Positions 21,993 through 36,500 of a stretch of DNA of 64,000 nucleotides are shown here, piece by piece; within the stretch, counting starts at the first letter, position 1, and each line of letters begins with the position of its first letter. Source of the DNA: Timema cristinae (lineage: Eukaryota > Arthropoda > Insecta > Phasmatodea > Timematidae); the NCBI GenBank assembly GCA_039000515.1, contig JBCFYV010000012.1, forward strand, positions 46,154,364 through 46,218,363, given 5' to 3'. Below the pieces are notes generated by a model that searched no databases, was not told where the DNA came from, and saw only the letters and a program-made list of their open reading frames with translations. Both the position numbers and the translations under genes were made by a program.

Positions 21993-23971
21993 TGATGTCC
22001 AAGTGGTCTAAGTTGTTAGAGGTGACGTATAATGTATTCAAGAAAATGGCAAACTGCCCTTCTCTCCCCTATTAAACGTATCTCCTTACTTTAAGCAAGT
22101 GCGATTAAAAAAAGTGTAATAACTTTATCAGTTGAATAATTTAATATAATATTTGAGACATATGTTAACATAATATATAATATTTGATAAATATGTTAAT
22201 ATAATATGAAATATTTACAAAAGTTTCAACACATTATTTTATTTGTACAAGAAAAATAGTTTATTTTTCAAACTCTTTCAACCATTTATTAAAAAAAAAT
22301 TATAACGTGTCTTAATACCAGTTCAAGCTATACGCATATATGATAACTACTCTATTGGGGTAAAGATGAGGAAGAAAGCATTTCAGAGGTAATCTATCCG
22401 CGTTTGCGTGGAAGGAACGTGGGAAACCATTCAGGAAAAGCCACCCTCAGCAGTGGTGAATTTAAAATTGTTGCGCCCCTAGGCACAATTATAATATGCA
22501 CCGTCCCCCTTTTTCCATTTTTTTTGTCAAGTGCTTTAGGAGGTTTCGGAAGAAAGAGGTGTGTTGGGGGCGGAGGGGTAGTATTTGAGAAATGATTTCT
22601 ACGAAAAATAATCAGGCATGTACATGCCATACAGTAGTTTGAGTTAACATTATGACGTCAGTTACAAAGCAATTGCAAAGTACAGTTATTTAAAAAGAAA
22701 TATTGTCATTATGACTTTAGCTTGAACTATTTAAATAATGTTAGTCAATCATTTTTAAACGTAATTATTAAAAACAAAATATTATAATATCATCCAAATT
22801 GTACCGCCCTCTAAAGCCGCCGCCCCTAGGCCCGTACCTATGTGGCCTATAGTGTAAATTCGCTTTCTAGCCCTCAGTAGACCCGGATTGGGTTCAAACT
22901 CCATTCTCCCCATTATCAGCAGGTCAATTCAACACGAGAGTGACGTCTTATACCATTCGGCCACTGAAGTGTGTATTAATAATTTTAATTAATTAATACG
23001 CGCTGATCAAACACACTGACATCTTAAACCACTGCCGCAGATCAAGTGCTCTATCGAATAGACAACTAATCCTATCAAACGAGTCTATCTCATCGCCCAG
23101 CAAAGACTTTGGCACAGGCTCCCGCTTATCCGTTTCCATGGAAAAACGATTATAGTGTTTGTGTTTAAAGCTTTGACTTCGTTCTGCGAAGCCTTGGCAT
23201 CGTGGGTTGCATCACTGGTAATGTAGGAACAGCTGCTTATAAAACATGACTTAATTAGTCAAAGCGAACATATCCACACATTTTTATTTTATTATTATTT
23301 AGAATTTCTTGCTTTTTCCAGCTAGCCTAGAATTAGATTTTTTGCCCACGAAGTTACTCAAAGATAACGCGAGTAAAACCTAAATTACCAATAAGTAGCT
23401 TGAGCGTCACCGCCATTGTATTTCAATGGACAACACATCCTTGATTAGTCACTGGAAACTCAATGTGCTAATCACATGTTACCTCAGTTACAAATTATTA
23501 TTATTAGCACCGCGTCTTACTACCCATTCGGGTTATACGCACTTACGCTAATGTGTAATGGTAGGGTGATTGTGAGATGAAATGAAGGACCTACAGTTTA
23601 ACGTGGAATCCGAACCACGGTGGCGGCCTGGCATTCCTCACATTCACAAGATGTCTTGTCAGAGGTGAAGGAAGGGTTTGGTAATCAGATAAATCTTTGC
23701 CGGGACCGAGGATTGAACCCCGGCCGCCAGCATAGAAGTCTGACACCTTACCCCTAGACCACCAGGTCACCCCTTAGTTACAAATGCGATCATCATGAAT
23801 GAACAGTTACTGAATATATTTTAATAAACTTATCCTTTCTGCATTTTGAATCAGTTTGTTGCAATCCCTTTGCCGTGACGAATAGTCGATTATTATTCAA
23901 TTTATATTATTTTCATTGTTTACATGAATTCAAAATCTTTTTTGGTTACATCTCATATATCTGTAATAATA

Positions 23972-24023
<52 letters not shown>

Positions 24024-24331
24024 TAATAATAAAATCAATTAATCATTCATAGTTTATTTAGGATTTAAAAGAAAAATTACACAATTGACTTTTTGATACA
24101 ATCCCGATGTACCTAAAGGTACATCTTCAGGTCTTGTAGTTAAATAAATATTTTAAAAATAGTAACAATTATAATAATAAAATAATAATAAAAAAAAGAT
24201 TTACACATATCATACCATTTCCTCTAAAAAATATTTACATGGTTGTTTGAAGCATGCCTTGAAGTATCCAGTCTTTAATTTTATGTTACGCTATATTTAT
24301 TTCAGGGATTTCTCGGATTGTTGGTGGTAGC

Positions 24332-24377
<46 letters not shown>

Positions 24378-27300
24378 TAATAATAAAAGAGCCACATTCT
24401 CCTCGCACTTGAGTAACTAGACATTATATGATTGGATATTAAATATTCGAGAAGCCCGAAGAAGATGCTTGCAGCTAAAGAGTACAAAATTGTTAGAAAT
24501 TCCACCAATTTTGCGTAGCATTCATTGTGTGCGGAACATAAGTAACAACCATTAATCAATTTGTGACTTCAATCACTAACCAGTCCAATTACAGAAGCTT
24601 CGTGGGCGAAAAGCATAGTGTTGCCTAGAATCAGGAAGACTGGGAAAAAACGGGGATTTTTTTTTTCTGGAAAATTTCGTGGATTTCACAATAAACTAGG
24701 ATATTAGTGATTTTTTTACAATTAACTGTAAACTTGAACCAGAAAGCATTTGCTGAAGAACTAAGCACGCTGATTAAGCTATGCTTCATACCTCCACTTC
24801 TCTCCCTCCCTGAAACATTGGGTTGTGTAACGACTGCATTTATATCCCCCCCACCCCCCATCAAGGTAAAATCAACATGTTCTAAACACTGATTACATGA
24901 CTTCATAAAAATTTCAATAATATTCTTTAAAATTACTCGTAGATTCTTTGAAGTAAGGTGACCATTCGTCCTCAATTTTTTGATACAGTTTCCGAAGTAA
25001 GACTGAAGTACCCTATTTATTTTTCTCTCAATTTATTAAATACATTAATGAATTTTGAAATCTAGATGGATGCAGATAATTTTTTTTTATTCATGTCAGT
25101 TACTAAAGTTTTAAAATGTTTAATCAACCATTATGGGCAGTGATGAATATTTTCCAATTGTTCTGACTTTTTCATTAACTTTTGGCTTTACCTTTACTTT
25201 CAGTTAGTCTATGCCTATAAATCAGTTGTATCTGATACAGTGCCTAATTATACACCTAATTTATTTACATTGTCCAGTAACACGAATAAAAAATTGACTA
25301 TAAGGTGTATTATGCACCATTTCACTTGCAATTGAAATTGCATTCTCCGGTTCCCACAAATGATTTTAGAATTAATGTCTCCTAAAATAAATGGTCCCTT
25401 TTCACTAAAGTGTCTGAAGAAATTCTAATTCCTTATGGAAAGAACCGGGAAGTTTGTATTAATAGAATAATTCCAACCCTGCTAGAAAATAAGCCGCTGA
25501 TCGTTAAGATTTGTATTGTACTTGATTGCTCTCGTCAAGGGTTGGCGTTCAAATTCCGGCCAGATGGATTACTGTCGATTACCTGACATATATTGGAGTG
25601 ACAAGTTTTTTTTTTCAGCTGACACTTCTGCCATTACTGACGTGTTTTGGCATCCTGTTTGAAGAGAAGTTCTTAACGATGGGCATCACTGCAGTGGAGA
25701 CAAGCTTCCTACTGCATCTCGGGACCTCCATCACCTGCTTTCTAGGTACATATATCAGGGTCAGTAGCATGGCTAGATAACCTGTTTGGTGGTTTACTTA
25801 CTCTATGACATCAGGAACTCTAAAATTCATTGCTGCACTTACAAAAGTACGCGACCTATCCATATATTGAGCTAGTTCTTTCCGGTCCATTCTAATGTTA
25901 TTCTCCCATCTGCATCTAGCTCTTCCCAATGGTATCTTCCCATTGGATTTGCCATTCAGTACCATGAACAAGGTTCTAGAATCTCTCATTCGCGCTGAAT
26001 GTCCTTTCCACCATAATCTACGGGACTTGATAACCCTAACACGATCTTGTGATGAGTAAAGAGCATGTAGCTCATCATTATGTATCCTCCACCAATCTCC
26101 AGTAGTCTCGTTTTTTGGACCAAATATATTTCTAAGTCCCTTGTTTTAGAACACCTTAATTTTTTTTTCCATCATGCAAGGTAGGAGACCACGTTTCACA
26201 CCCATTGAGAACAACAGATAAAATTATTAATTTGGATGTGCTGAGTTTTGTATTTCTTGAAAGCGGGCGAGATGTCAACAACTTACTGACTGAGTAATAG
26301 CATACATTTCCCGTCTGTGTTCTTTTCCTTATTTCCAATTTAATATTGTTATCGCTAGTTAAAATCGTTCCCAAAAATTTAAACTCGTCAACCCTGTCAA
26401 ATGATATGTTGTTTGAAATTATCGCTAAATTATCGTCCTAAACTGTGTGCTCTGTGTGTGATCAAATACTCACTATTTTCAGCGTTTACTTCTAAATTTA
26501 TTATCTTACTAGTCTCTAATAAAATATTTACACTTTTTCAACAGCTTCCTTATTATTGCTCAGCAAAGATATATTATCTGCGTATCCTAATAGCTGAATT
26601 GTACCGTTTAATGTCAACCCTTCCTACCTCTTGCATTACATTAATAGCATAATCTATGGGGAAAGTGCAAATCCTTGTGTCAATGTATTATGTATTTCAA
26701 AAGTATCTTATAAGTGGTATTCAACCCCCCCGACCTGCCATGTGTATCAGTCAAACATACATTAATTAGAATGACAAGTTCTTTGGGTATCCCAAACTTA
26801 ACTAAAATTTAATATACACTATAACCTTGTTAAAATGATCTAATTGGGGCTGAAGTTTGTTTGTATAGTGAAAATTCGGATTAAGTGGGAGAATACAGAG
26901 ATAATACAATATTTTGTACGAATTTTAAATTACAGTTGAATGAGTTTAATCAAATTTTAATTTATTTAACAGATGTATAACAAGTAGTGAATGTGTAAGC
27001 CTACTGTAATTATTTTAAGTTACAGGAAAACACAGTGTGTCAACTACAACATTTAAATATCAAGCATGATCAGATATAACTGTTTATTACAATTTAATTT
27101 TAATTTTTAGCCGTTAAACAATAAAAATATATTTCAATTGAACTACTTTTTTCCCCCGCTATACAAAATGTGTGTTCGGATTATCCAAAATTTTGGACTA
27201 CCAGGCTTTACTATACTTTATTTCTTTCAACTGAATTATAGACCTTTTTAAAATCTATGTGTAATTTAAAACCAGCTCTTTTCTTATTATTTGCCGAATA

Positions 27301-27490
27301 GTAAAAATCTGATCCATTGATGATCTAACTTATTTAGTTAAAATCCACAAATGTGGGGAATGCCAGGCCTCCACCGTGGTTCGGATTCCACGTTAAACTG
27401 TAGGTCCTTCATTTCATCTCGCAATCACCCTACCATTACACATTAGCATAAGTGCATATAACCCGAATGGGTAGTAGTAAGACGAGGTGC

Positions 27491-27555
<65 letters not shown>

Positions 27556-30500
27556 TCCACAATGGTGATCCCCAATTATTTCCTCTGCATATGGCGTCAA
27601 TCTCATTAAAATTATGTTAGATACAATTTTATAGAATGTTGGTGATTGTGAGATAACTATATAGTCATTACACTTGGTTTTGTCTCCCTTTTTGAAAATG
27701 GGTATTATAGGCCTATAATATAGATATGGGTATTATACACATTTTATATTTGAAAATATATTTTAAAGCCAATACATATTTAAATTATAATCAAATTTTT
27801 AATGTTTAAAATGTCTCAAATAGAAAAGTATTGTAATAATGAACATTTTTAAACCTCACCATTTTGTTGGATCTTTACTGTTCATGTGCTCCTGAACTAA
27901 AAAAATGTGAGCCAGAAATTGTGTCTGCCTTCATGTCTGTCTGTCTGTCTGTCTATCCATCCCTCTCTCTGTGCTTAAGGCTACAATCGAAACAGTTTAA
28001 TAGATTTTATTCTAACTTGGTGTTTAGATATTATATGATTATGCTTAGAGTCTAAATAAGCCTAATAATTTTGGTTCTAGCACTAAAATTATTGATGACA
28101 TCATAAAACAATATTTTTTTTAAATGTCTATAAATATCTTGTTTAAAATAGGTATTTTGGAAGTGTTTTGCATGATAAATTAGAATGTACGTTAGTTTTA
28201 TTTAAAAAAAAATATTTCATGGTAATTTACTGATGATTTATTTTAAAAATGATTTAAAAAAATTGGTTAAACAATTTTTTGCAAAATTTATATCTGAAAA
28301 CTTTTAAGGCCTAATATGATTATAAAAATGGTTTTTGATTTTATAATGAAAGCTTACTAACAGCTATTTTAAAAAATATATAAATAATTATTCCAAACTA
28401 TAACTTATGTATAATTGTGTTGTAGCTTTATTAGTATGATTTTCTGACACATTTCATCAATAAACTAAACTACAACAGCAACAACGCATTACCCGCTTTG
28501 GGGGCCTCGTTGTTTAATGGGTTACTCTCGTGTTGGACTAGACTGCCGAATACCGGGAGATCGAGGTCCGATCCCGGTCGGGTGCACTGAGGATGGTTTT
28601 CCCTAAATGGTTTTACTCTCTCCTCCCACACAAATGCGGGTGTACTTCCTCTAAATTAAGCCTTCCTAATCCCTAAGGCATCAGTGTAATTAGTACATAG
28701 GTGTATAACCTAAAGGGGTAGTAATACGTGGTGGTAAAAAAAGTATTATTTTTAAATTCTGGCAAAGTGAATGGGCTGGTGTTTAGAACCTCTAATCCCT
28801 CCTGCCCACACTCTCTGTTTCGCTTTTGGTGTACACTCAGCTTACATTGAATTGTAGAAGTCTTACCTTGGCAGATTTAACTCTGGTACTACCTTATAGT
28901 AGAAGCATAGTTGAACTAAGCAAGGTAAGCTTTTACCTTTCAGAGGTTGAACAGAGTATACCTTCAGTGAAGCAATCACCAGATTTTTAGGTTAATATTC
29001 ACGGTGAATATTGAACTGCACAATAAGTCAACATATCTACTAAATCATACTAGAACGTACTGTATCAAGTGGCCAGATCAAATTAGACTTGGCACATCGC
29101 CAAGAGAACGCTAAACACACTTGGGTACTATGTTGCCAGATATTCATTCAATACCTAATAACTACAGTTCACTCCATGCATGTTGATCTCTTTACGTCAA
29201 GAACGGTTGACATTCAAATGAGCTTCATAAGCTTAGCCTTCCAGATCGACTGGAACAAAAACCAATAGTTGCCAGAAAAATTCTCTTCGCTGCAATTACA
29301 ATCACGTGGATTATATTTATGGTTAATACTCACCTGTAAAACAGGTACAACCCATTAAAGTCAGCGAAATTTTGGTGTGCCAGGGAGAATTCAGGGATAT
29401 ATAAAGAGGGGGAATTTTTAAATATTCATTTTTTGAAATTCAAAGTAGAATAGTTTAACCCAGTTTAAGCTATTAGTTTTATCTACAATTTTTGTGATTT
29501 TTCGGTGAGCATTAACATAATAATCTTGTGTCAAGAATTTAATAGAAAACAGTGAACATAACGAGAAACTTTATTTATAGCATTGCATATAGAATAATGG
29601 TACAACACATATGTATATATTCCTCTTTAGATTTGTTTTTGACTAAATGTCAAAAATGATAATTTTTTTGTTATTTATAACACCACACAAATACCTATTT
29701 TGAACCAAATCTCATCAATACATGTCTAATTTCAAAATATCAGTCATCGATAAACTAACTACTCTTAAACAAATGTATCTGAAAAACAAGTATATGACTT
29801 ATAGTGTTGTTTCTCTTATCAAACAACACCCACATATATATTTTAAACAAAATCATTATAGCTATTTTCGCAAGATTTAAAGTTATAAAAAAATAAAAAA
29901 TCAGTGATTGGTAAATTATCCTTAATGAATGTTTTCATAAGAAACAAAATATTATTTGTCTTTCAAATACTCAGCAGATATTCATTTAAAACTAGATCAT
30001 TACAGACATTTATGAATTTTCAAAAATTAGTAATTAGTATGCCTATACTAGCCTTAATTTGAAAGTAAGAAATAAAAAATAAATAAATAACTACCTTAAG
30101 TAATAAATCATATGTAGAAGTCCTTGGCTCTACATATATTCCATTACACTAATTTGAGTTTACGAACGACTCGAGCTGAGATAAATAAAACAATTAGTTT
30201 TATTACTCACTCATAGCACTACCAACTTTATATTGTGTTTCAATAGATTAAATACATTGCTGCAACAAAAATGTCCCCCAAAACAACTCTGGTTAGAACA
30301 GTATTGATCATTTCTTTCAGGTTTGGCAGGAGGACCACTTCTTCGAAGGTTTAGTTTCCGCCAAGTTGCCCTCCTGGGCTGTCTCCTTACTGCCCTTGGG
30401 GTGACCTTCACGAGTCAGGCTAACAGTTATTCTGGCTTCATCTTTACATACTGTGTTCTTCTTGGTACCTTAACCTTTTATACTGATGCATTTTATGCAC

Positions 30501-33500
30501 TTATAAACCTTTATCTATCATTTGCACTTGGGACATACTTTAGTGGGTTGGGTTCTGGTTAAAAATCACAATGTTGAAGGAAACAATAAAGTTTCTGGAA
30601 CATGAATAATAATTAAAATTATACTCTGGTTCATTTAGTCATCAACTGATGGGGTAATAATATACTCTGATCCATTTGGTTGCCATCAACTAGGCTAACG
30701 ATATGCAATGATACATTTAGTCATATCACATGTATTAAAATTATTCTTTGATCCATTTGTTCATATCAACTAAGATAAAATTATACTCTGATCCATTTGG
30801 TCACATTGACTAGGCTAAAATTATACTCTTGTTACATATGGTCACCATCAACTGGGATCAAATTATACTCCAGTTCATTTATACATCATCGAGTGGGCTC
30901 AAATTAGACTTTGATCCATTTGGTCACTATCATCTAGGGCCAAATTACACTCTGATTAGTTTGTTTATCACTTTGGTCTTCTATCTTCTTGGTAATCATT
31001 AGCTTGGAAATATTTTGCATTCAATGTTTCATTAAAAAGTATTTAATGCGATGAAATATATATAGTAAACTTACTCAACAATGAATGCCATGTTAGTTGC
31101 TTCTGGTAGTATATTGGTAAATGTTTTGTTGTGCCCCATGTTTTATTACCCGTTGGAGCCATTCACATATTTACACTAATGAAGTAAAAGTGAGGAAGGT
31201 AGAATTTAGAGCAATTGCACCCTTATTTTATTGTGAGAGTGGTACACCATTTAGGAAAAAAAACAAAAAAAAAACACCCACATTAGTCAATAATAGGATT
31301 CAAACCCTGAGCTCTCCGTTACCGGCAATCCAGTCGATAAAGGCAGAGTGACGCTTTAAACCATGCGGCCACTGAAAAGGGTTCTATATAGTTAAATGGT
31401 ATACTGACAAAAAGAAGTTTCCAAATATCACAGTCGCTAGGGTGGTTGAAATTTAAATCCAGACGGCCAGACTTAAAATCCCTATTTGGATGTAATTTAT
31501 TTATATCTACACAATCACGTGATCAAAATGTAATTTGAAAATACGCGTTTATTTATATAGATTCAGATTATTTTGTTGAAGTAAGTGAAATTTAGGACAT
31601 GAGATCTGGGAATTGAAATAACAGAACTTGGGGTGAACCCATTACTAATTGCTGGGTTTAGCGGTGGGTCAAGGACTGCTGTATCCAGCCACGAGCCTGG
31701 CCCTCAATTCGTACTTCTGCCGGAGGCGGAGCACCGCCATGGGTCTGACCATCGCTGTCACTGGGCTGGGTCCTGTCGTCACCCCTCAGATTGTCAACCG
31801 CCTCATAGAGGGGTTTGGCGTGACCGGGGCAGTCTTGGTCCTCGGGGGAGTGTCGTTCCACTCCCTTGCGGCAGCTGCGCTTCTGCGACCTCTGCGGAAG
31901 AAGAGGTCAGTTCCTTCCATGGAGGAGAAAGAACTGCTGGAGATAGGAGAGGTATGGCTGTGAGTCATCTTACGGGGCTTAACTAAGGTTATATTGCAAT
32001 GATAATGTGGGTGCAGTTCTTTTAAGTTAACCACAATAATACTCCCAAACCCTTTGAATGAATTGTTAATAACCTTGTTGAATTCACTTGTACAAAAATT
32101 CATCGCAGTTCTTCAAACTATATTGCTTTACAAATATGCTTTTATCAAAAGTCCTCTCTAATATTATATTACTGTAGATATTTTAAGATGTAGCATATTA
32201 TTTTGAAAAAAAAAGTGCATTAAAAATCAAACAACTATATGAATAGTGAAACAATAGCCGGAACTATTGTTAATGCATTTTAGTGAGGATAACACCTCTC
32301 CGATATCATATTCTGAAAATTGAAAAATGACACCTGGACATCCGCACGTCCATCTTAGACTCTGCCTTAAACTATGAGTGAAGAATGACCATGGGCACGG
32401 GACGAATCCTGGATAGCTCAGTGGTAAGAGCAGTGGCGTACTAAGCCGAAGGTCCCGGGTTCGATTCCCGTGTCCAGGTGTCATTTTTCAATTTTCAAAC
32501 TATATGAATGCATGCTGCACCTAAGTAAACCCTTAAGGGATTCGACCCTGACCTCCCTGACACTGGCAATCAAGGCAGGATGAAGTTGACGGCTTTGTCC
32601 ACACGTGCCAATGGTGCTGGTTATTACAGCTATTTAAATAATTAAAAGTACATACACATTTATTAATACTCAAAACATTTGAGGAACTTCTGAATAAGTT
32701 CCGTGGAACCCAGTTTAAAAACCATTAAAGTCTAAGGTTAAAATTGAGCAGACTGGGCATATGCCCATGGTTCTGGACTTGAGGGGGCGCACGAGAAGAA
32801 CATATTTTTAAGCGGAAAAATATTAATTTTATTTACACAAGAATTAATAAGTGACCAAACTATGCTTATTTTTGTTGTGTTTATTCTGCTTGTAAAAATG
32901 CAAAATGCGTAAATCACATTCAATTTCCTGCCATCCACGCATTCTAGTGTAATAATTTGAAAACCAACCCTTAGTTACTTTAATTATCGTCTGCCTGCCT
33001 TGGGGTTTCATCCTCAATTTTGACGTTTCATTCCCATGCTCGATGTTAAGTGTTTCTTACATAGCTTCTTTTCAGTGATTCTCTGTGTGTTTTAATTGAC
33101 TCGTTTCCAAGTTTTAGTCTTTAAATATAAGTAGGAAATTAAGTATTGCCGAGTTAAAAAAGTGTGCTGCTAAAAACAAACAGTGAAGTTGAACTATTAA
33201 GGAAAGTATTAAAAATAGTTTTTTTTGTCAATTTCAACCTCATGCTACTTCTAGTGTTCACAATGTCCTGTACCACTTATTCTACTAGAACCCTGCAGTG
33301 CTGGTATATTTGCAGTATTTTCTATTGTATGTATGTGTTTATTTAAATGTATATAGTGATGTTCAAAAATAAATAAGACTTATGAAATAAACGGACAAAA
33401 TATGTTGTTTTTATTTACTATGGCCCTAAATATAGCGTATAGTAATAAATAATCAAAATAACTGAAAGGTTAGCTAATCAGTGTGCATTTTAAATTATAA

Positions 33501-36500
33501 AACATAGCTACTAATAGTTGTACAAGTACTAGCTTATACAAATTACAAAGGGGGAGGATTGGGAGGCGTCAGAGATATCTCTGCCCAGGGCGCCAACCAG
33601 ATAAGCCTGGGCCCTGACTGTAGTTGTACCGCCGTGAGTACTATAAGAACTTCAGGGGGTGAGGGACATACTCCTCAGTTTTATTAATCATAAAATATTT
33701 TTTGGACAGTGGTAGATGATAAATATTTTAACAGAGATTTTGAAATTATGTCATGTACTTGTTTAAGACTTTCTTTCCCTCTTGCATTGCTTTGTTTAGC
33801 TCACCACTAAGGATTTATTAACATTTGAAATGACTGCTTAGTGTTTATACGTAACAAAATATCAGATATTTCTTTCTTTTTTATAATGAGGTTTTAGAAA
33901 GAGTTACCCTGCCTAGGTTGTGACTCCGAGAGTGATTGGAAAAACTTTGTGTAACACTTCTTAAGACCATTTTATATCTACCATGTAAGATGAATACAAA
34001 TAAACCTTTGTGTGCTACCATCGATCATGTCATTCTACCAGTTTTATACTTTCTTTCTTACCAGAGACAAAGGACGCAGAAGGAAAACGTTGTCCAACAA
34101 AAGATCAACTGATGAGCAGAAGCCTGCTACGAGAGCAAGGAAAAGAAGACATAACAAACAATGGGTACATAATAATACCTGTGTTGAGCGATAACCACCT
34201 TGAAAGTAAAGATGGGAATATCAAAGATGACGTCCAAACAAATGGCGAGACAGTAAGAGAAGGCCATGTTGGAACTGAGATATGTACAGTCGCCCCCGTA
34301 ATATATCCAGTCCGTAGTGACCAGACAGTTCATATGAGAAAGAACTCAAGGAGAGGGTTTGTTGAACAAGAGTGCCGACAGTGTCAACAGCAAGATCAAT
34401 CTATGCTGGGTAACAGTGGCACATACCTGGAACAGACCAAGCGCCTGGGTAGGTTCATCGTCATGTCTTTGGACCTGACCCTGCTGAAAGACCCTGTTTA
34501 TCTGAACATCGTCGTGGGAATGGGCCTGTCCTTCGTGGCGGAACTTAACTTCAACATGCTAATGCCGTTCATCCTGGCCGACCTAGCAGAGTTACCGAGG
34601 AAACAGGTGGCGATAGTAATGTCTGTCCAGGCTTCTCTTGACATCGCCGCCAGGTTTCTAGTGCCTCCTATGGCTGATAGATGGCAGTGGAAGTCTCGTA
34701 ATGTCTACATGGTGTCCCTTTTAGGGTCCATTATGGGACGCACTTGTGAGTACAAAACAAACCTGTATTTTGTGTATTTGGACAACTTGTTTTAGTTTAG
34801 GAAATTATGATATATTTACTGCAAGAAAGGGCATACTCATTTTTATATATTTTCTAAATGCATGGGATATTTATGAAAATATAACTTTCTAGACACATGG
34901 AACATCCATAACCTTAGCTTAGTCGGTAGCATGTCTGTCTACTGAACTCAGGGTCTCGGGTTGGATTCCTGGCATGGCTGAAACATTTATTATTGGTAGA
35001 ATATGAGTTTGCCCTTTCACAGTGATGAATTAACGGCTGGGGACTGGATGTTGTGCCTGTTCTATTCTTAACTTAGATTGTTAGGCGCATGAAGCTACAA
35101 CAGGCCTAGCAAGCCGATAGTGGAAAATAAAAGGCTTCAATAAAAGAATGACCCAGGCCACGGGCTGGAAACAGCAATAGATGTAAAAAGTAAAAAAGAC
35201 ACGTTGAACAAATTTGGATTAAATGTTTGTAACCTTCTAATTATTAATTTTTTTAAAAGTTAATTGAAACAATATTTAATGTGTTTTTAGCACTTCAGTT
35301 TATATGCAAATAATTAAGGTTAATTAATAAAAAAAACAAATATTTTTTGTAATTTTTAATGTCTACTTACTTTGTTTACCTTTAAAGATAGTAGTCTTAC
35401 CTTGACCGATAACAGTATGAACCTATCTTACAAGCTAAAACATGGTGGAACCTATTGAGTTAAGCCTACTTTATTTCAGGATAAACAAAGTTGAATTCAC
35501 CATCAAAATGACTGCTTTGCGCGAGTATTGCTCTATTTGCGATTGGCAGGAAAAATAAACATGTTTGTTGTGAATAAACACACAACTAATGCAACTATGA
35601 GTAAACCAACAAATACATTACAAATTGTATTGGGCAGTAAAATACCATGCCAGAAATGATTTATGGATTTCCTTCCACATTGGAAACGAGGAGTCAAGAC
35701 AGCCATCTCCAAACTTTCTTTAGATGCTGACCAATCCAAAATTTTACCAAAAAATTGCGATACACCCTTAATAACAGTTCATATAAGTTTGAAACCAATA
35801 ATTATTAGTGAGGGTCTCTATTAAGCATTTCAAAAGTTACTTTAAGATGAATGTTAAATAGATAAAAATTGCTTCATTTGTGGCCTTATACAGTGTGCAC
35901 TTTGTTTAGCCTGAAATACAAAAAAACTTACCTTTCATCATTCCACTATGATGTAGATAAGGTGTGTCAAATTCGTTTGATTATAAGAGCCACATTGAAA
36001 CTTACAAATACTGAGGGGCCACATTTCAAAAACATATTCTATGTTGTCATTAACTTAAATAAATATAATTCCATTATAGTAGGCCTACCTTTTTATTACA
36101 AAGCGTAGGTTTTTAGATAAAACAATACTACCGGTACTTTAACTTTCCATCGACCCCTTGTAGAGAGAAGTATTGTGATAGTAAAAAAAAAAATCTATTT
36201 TGACTTTTGTCAACATTTCATGAACCCTTGAAACTGAAAAAGTGTTTTTTGTGATCCCGTCTGTTTGGTCTTTATCTTGGCCTAGAGCCAAAACCATTTA
36301 ACGATTGGGTTAACATTTGGTATCTAGAATTTTCATTAGGCTCACACCTGCCCCCCTGAGTAGTTTTAGGAATTTAATATCTGCCCCTATAATTAAGGGT
36401 AGTTTACTGAAGGTCCAAAAGAGAAAAAAAATCAAATTTCTCCAAATTTGCATAGATAAATTTGATTACATTTTGTATCTAGGCACTGTCCAACCTAACA

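Larger units (their letters stand above)
18728..25618. other. Transporter intron 1 (6.9 kb)
   Basis: GTAAGT...TTTTTCAG. It holds SINEs (18975, 19353, 21750, 22305, 23486), a hAT-like element, microsatellites, and a possible DNA-element end at 20567 (CAGGGTGTTTGTTCATAAAC). Positions 19627-20520, 22978-23485 and 23786-25618 show no gene; (TAA)n runs lie at about 23965-24022 and 24332-24382. About 24065-24145 carries GATGTACCT...AGGTACATC next to TTCAGGTC, a motif often seen at Penelope-like ends. Confidence 0.75.
25746..30320. other. Transporter intron 2 (4.6 kb)
   Basis: GTACAT...TTTCTTTCAG. Holds a decayed LINE (25798-26720) and SINEs at 27340 and 28499. A (GTCT)n run lies near 27932-27952. 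Positions 26721-27339, 27563-28498 and 28743-30320 are AT-rich with no gene seen. Confidence 0.75.
30465..31661. other. Transporter intron 3 (1.2 kb)
   Basis: GTACCT...GGGTTTAG. Contains a minisatellite (30612-30968) and a worn SINE (31115-31381). The acceptor lacks a strong pyrimidine tract; it is set by phase and by protein continuity. Confidence 0.7.

Noticed and set aside
24302..24559. 85-residue frame on minus
   Set aside because: Contains a poly-Ile stretch from a (TAA)n repeat.
31633..31986. 117-residue frame overlapping transporter exon 4
   Set aside because: Shadow in another frame of a GC-rich conserved exon; the transporter frame has the family motif and splice phases.
32404..32478. 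Functional tRNA gene
   Set aside because: Both boxes are present, but anticodon and T stems have mismatches, it sits inside an inverted-end repeat, and a diverged copy exists at 17926.
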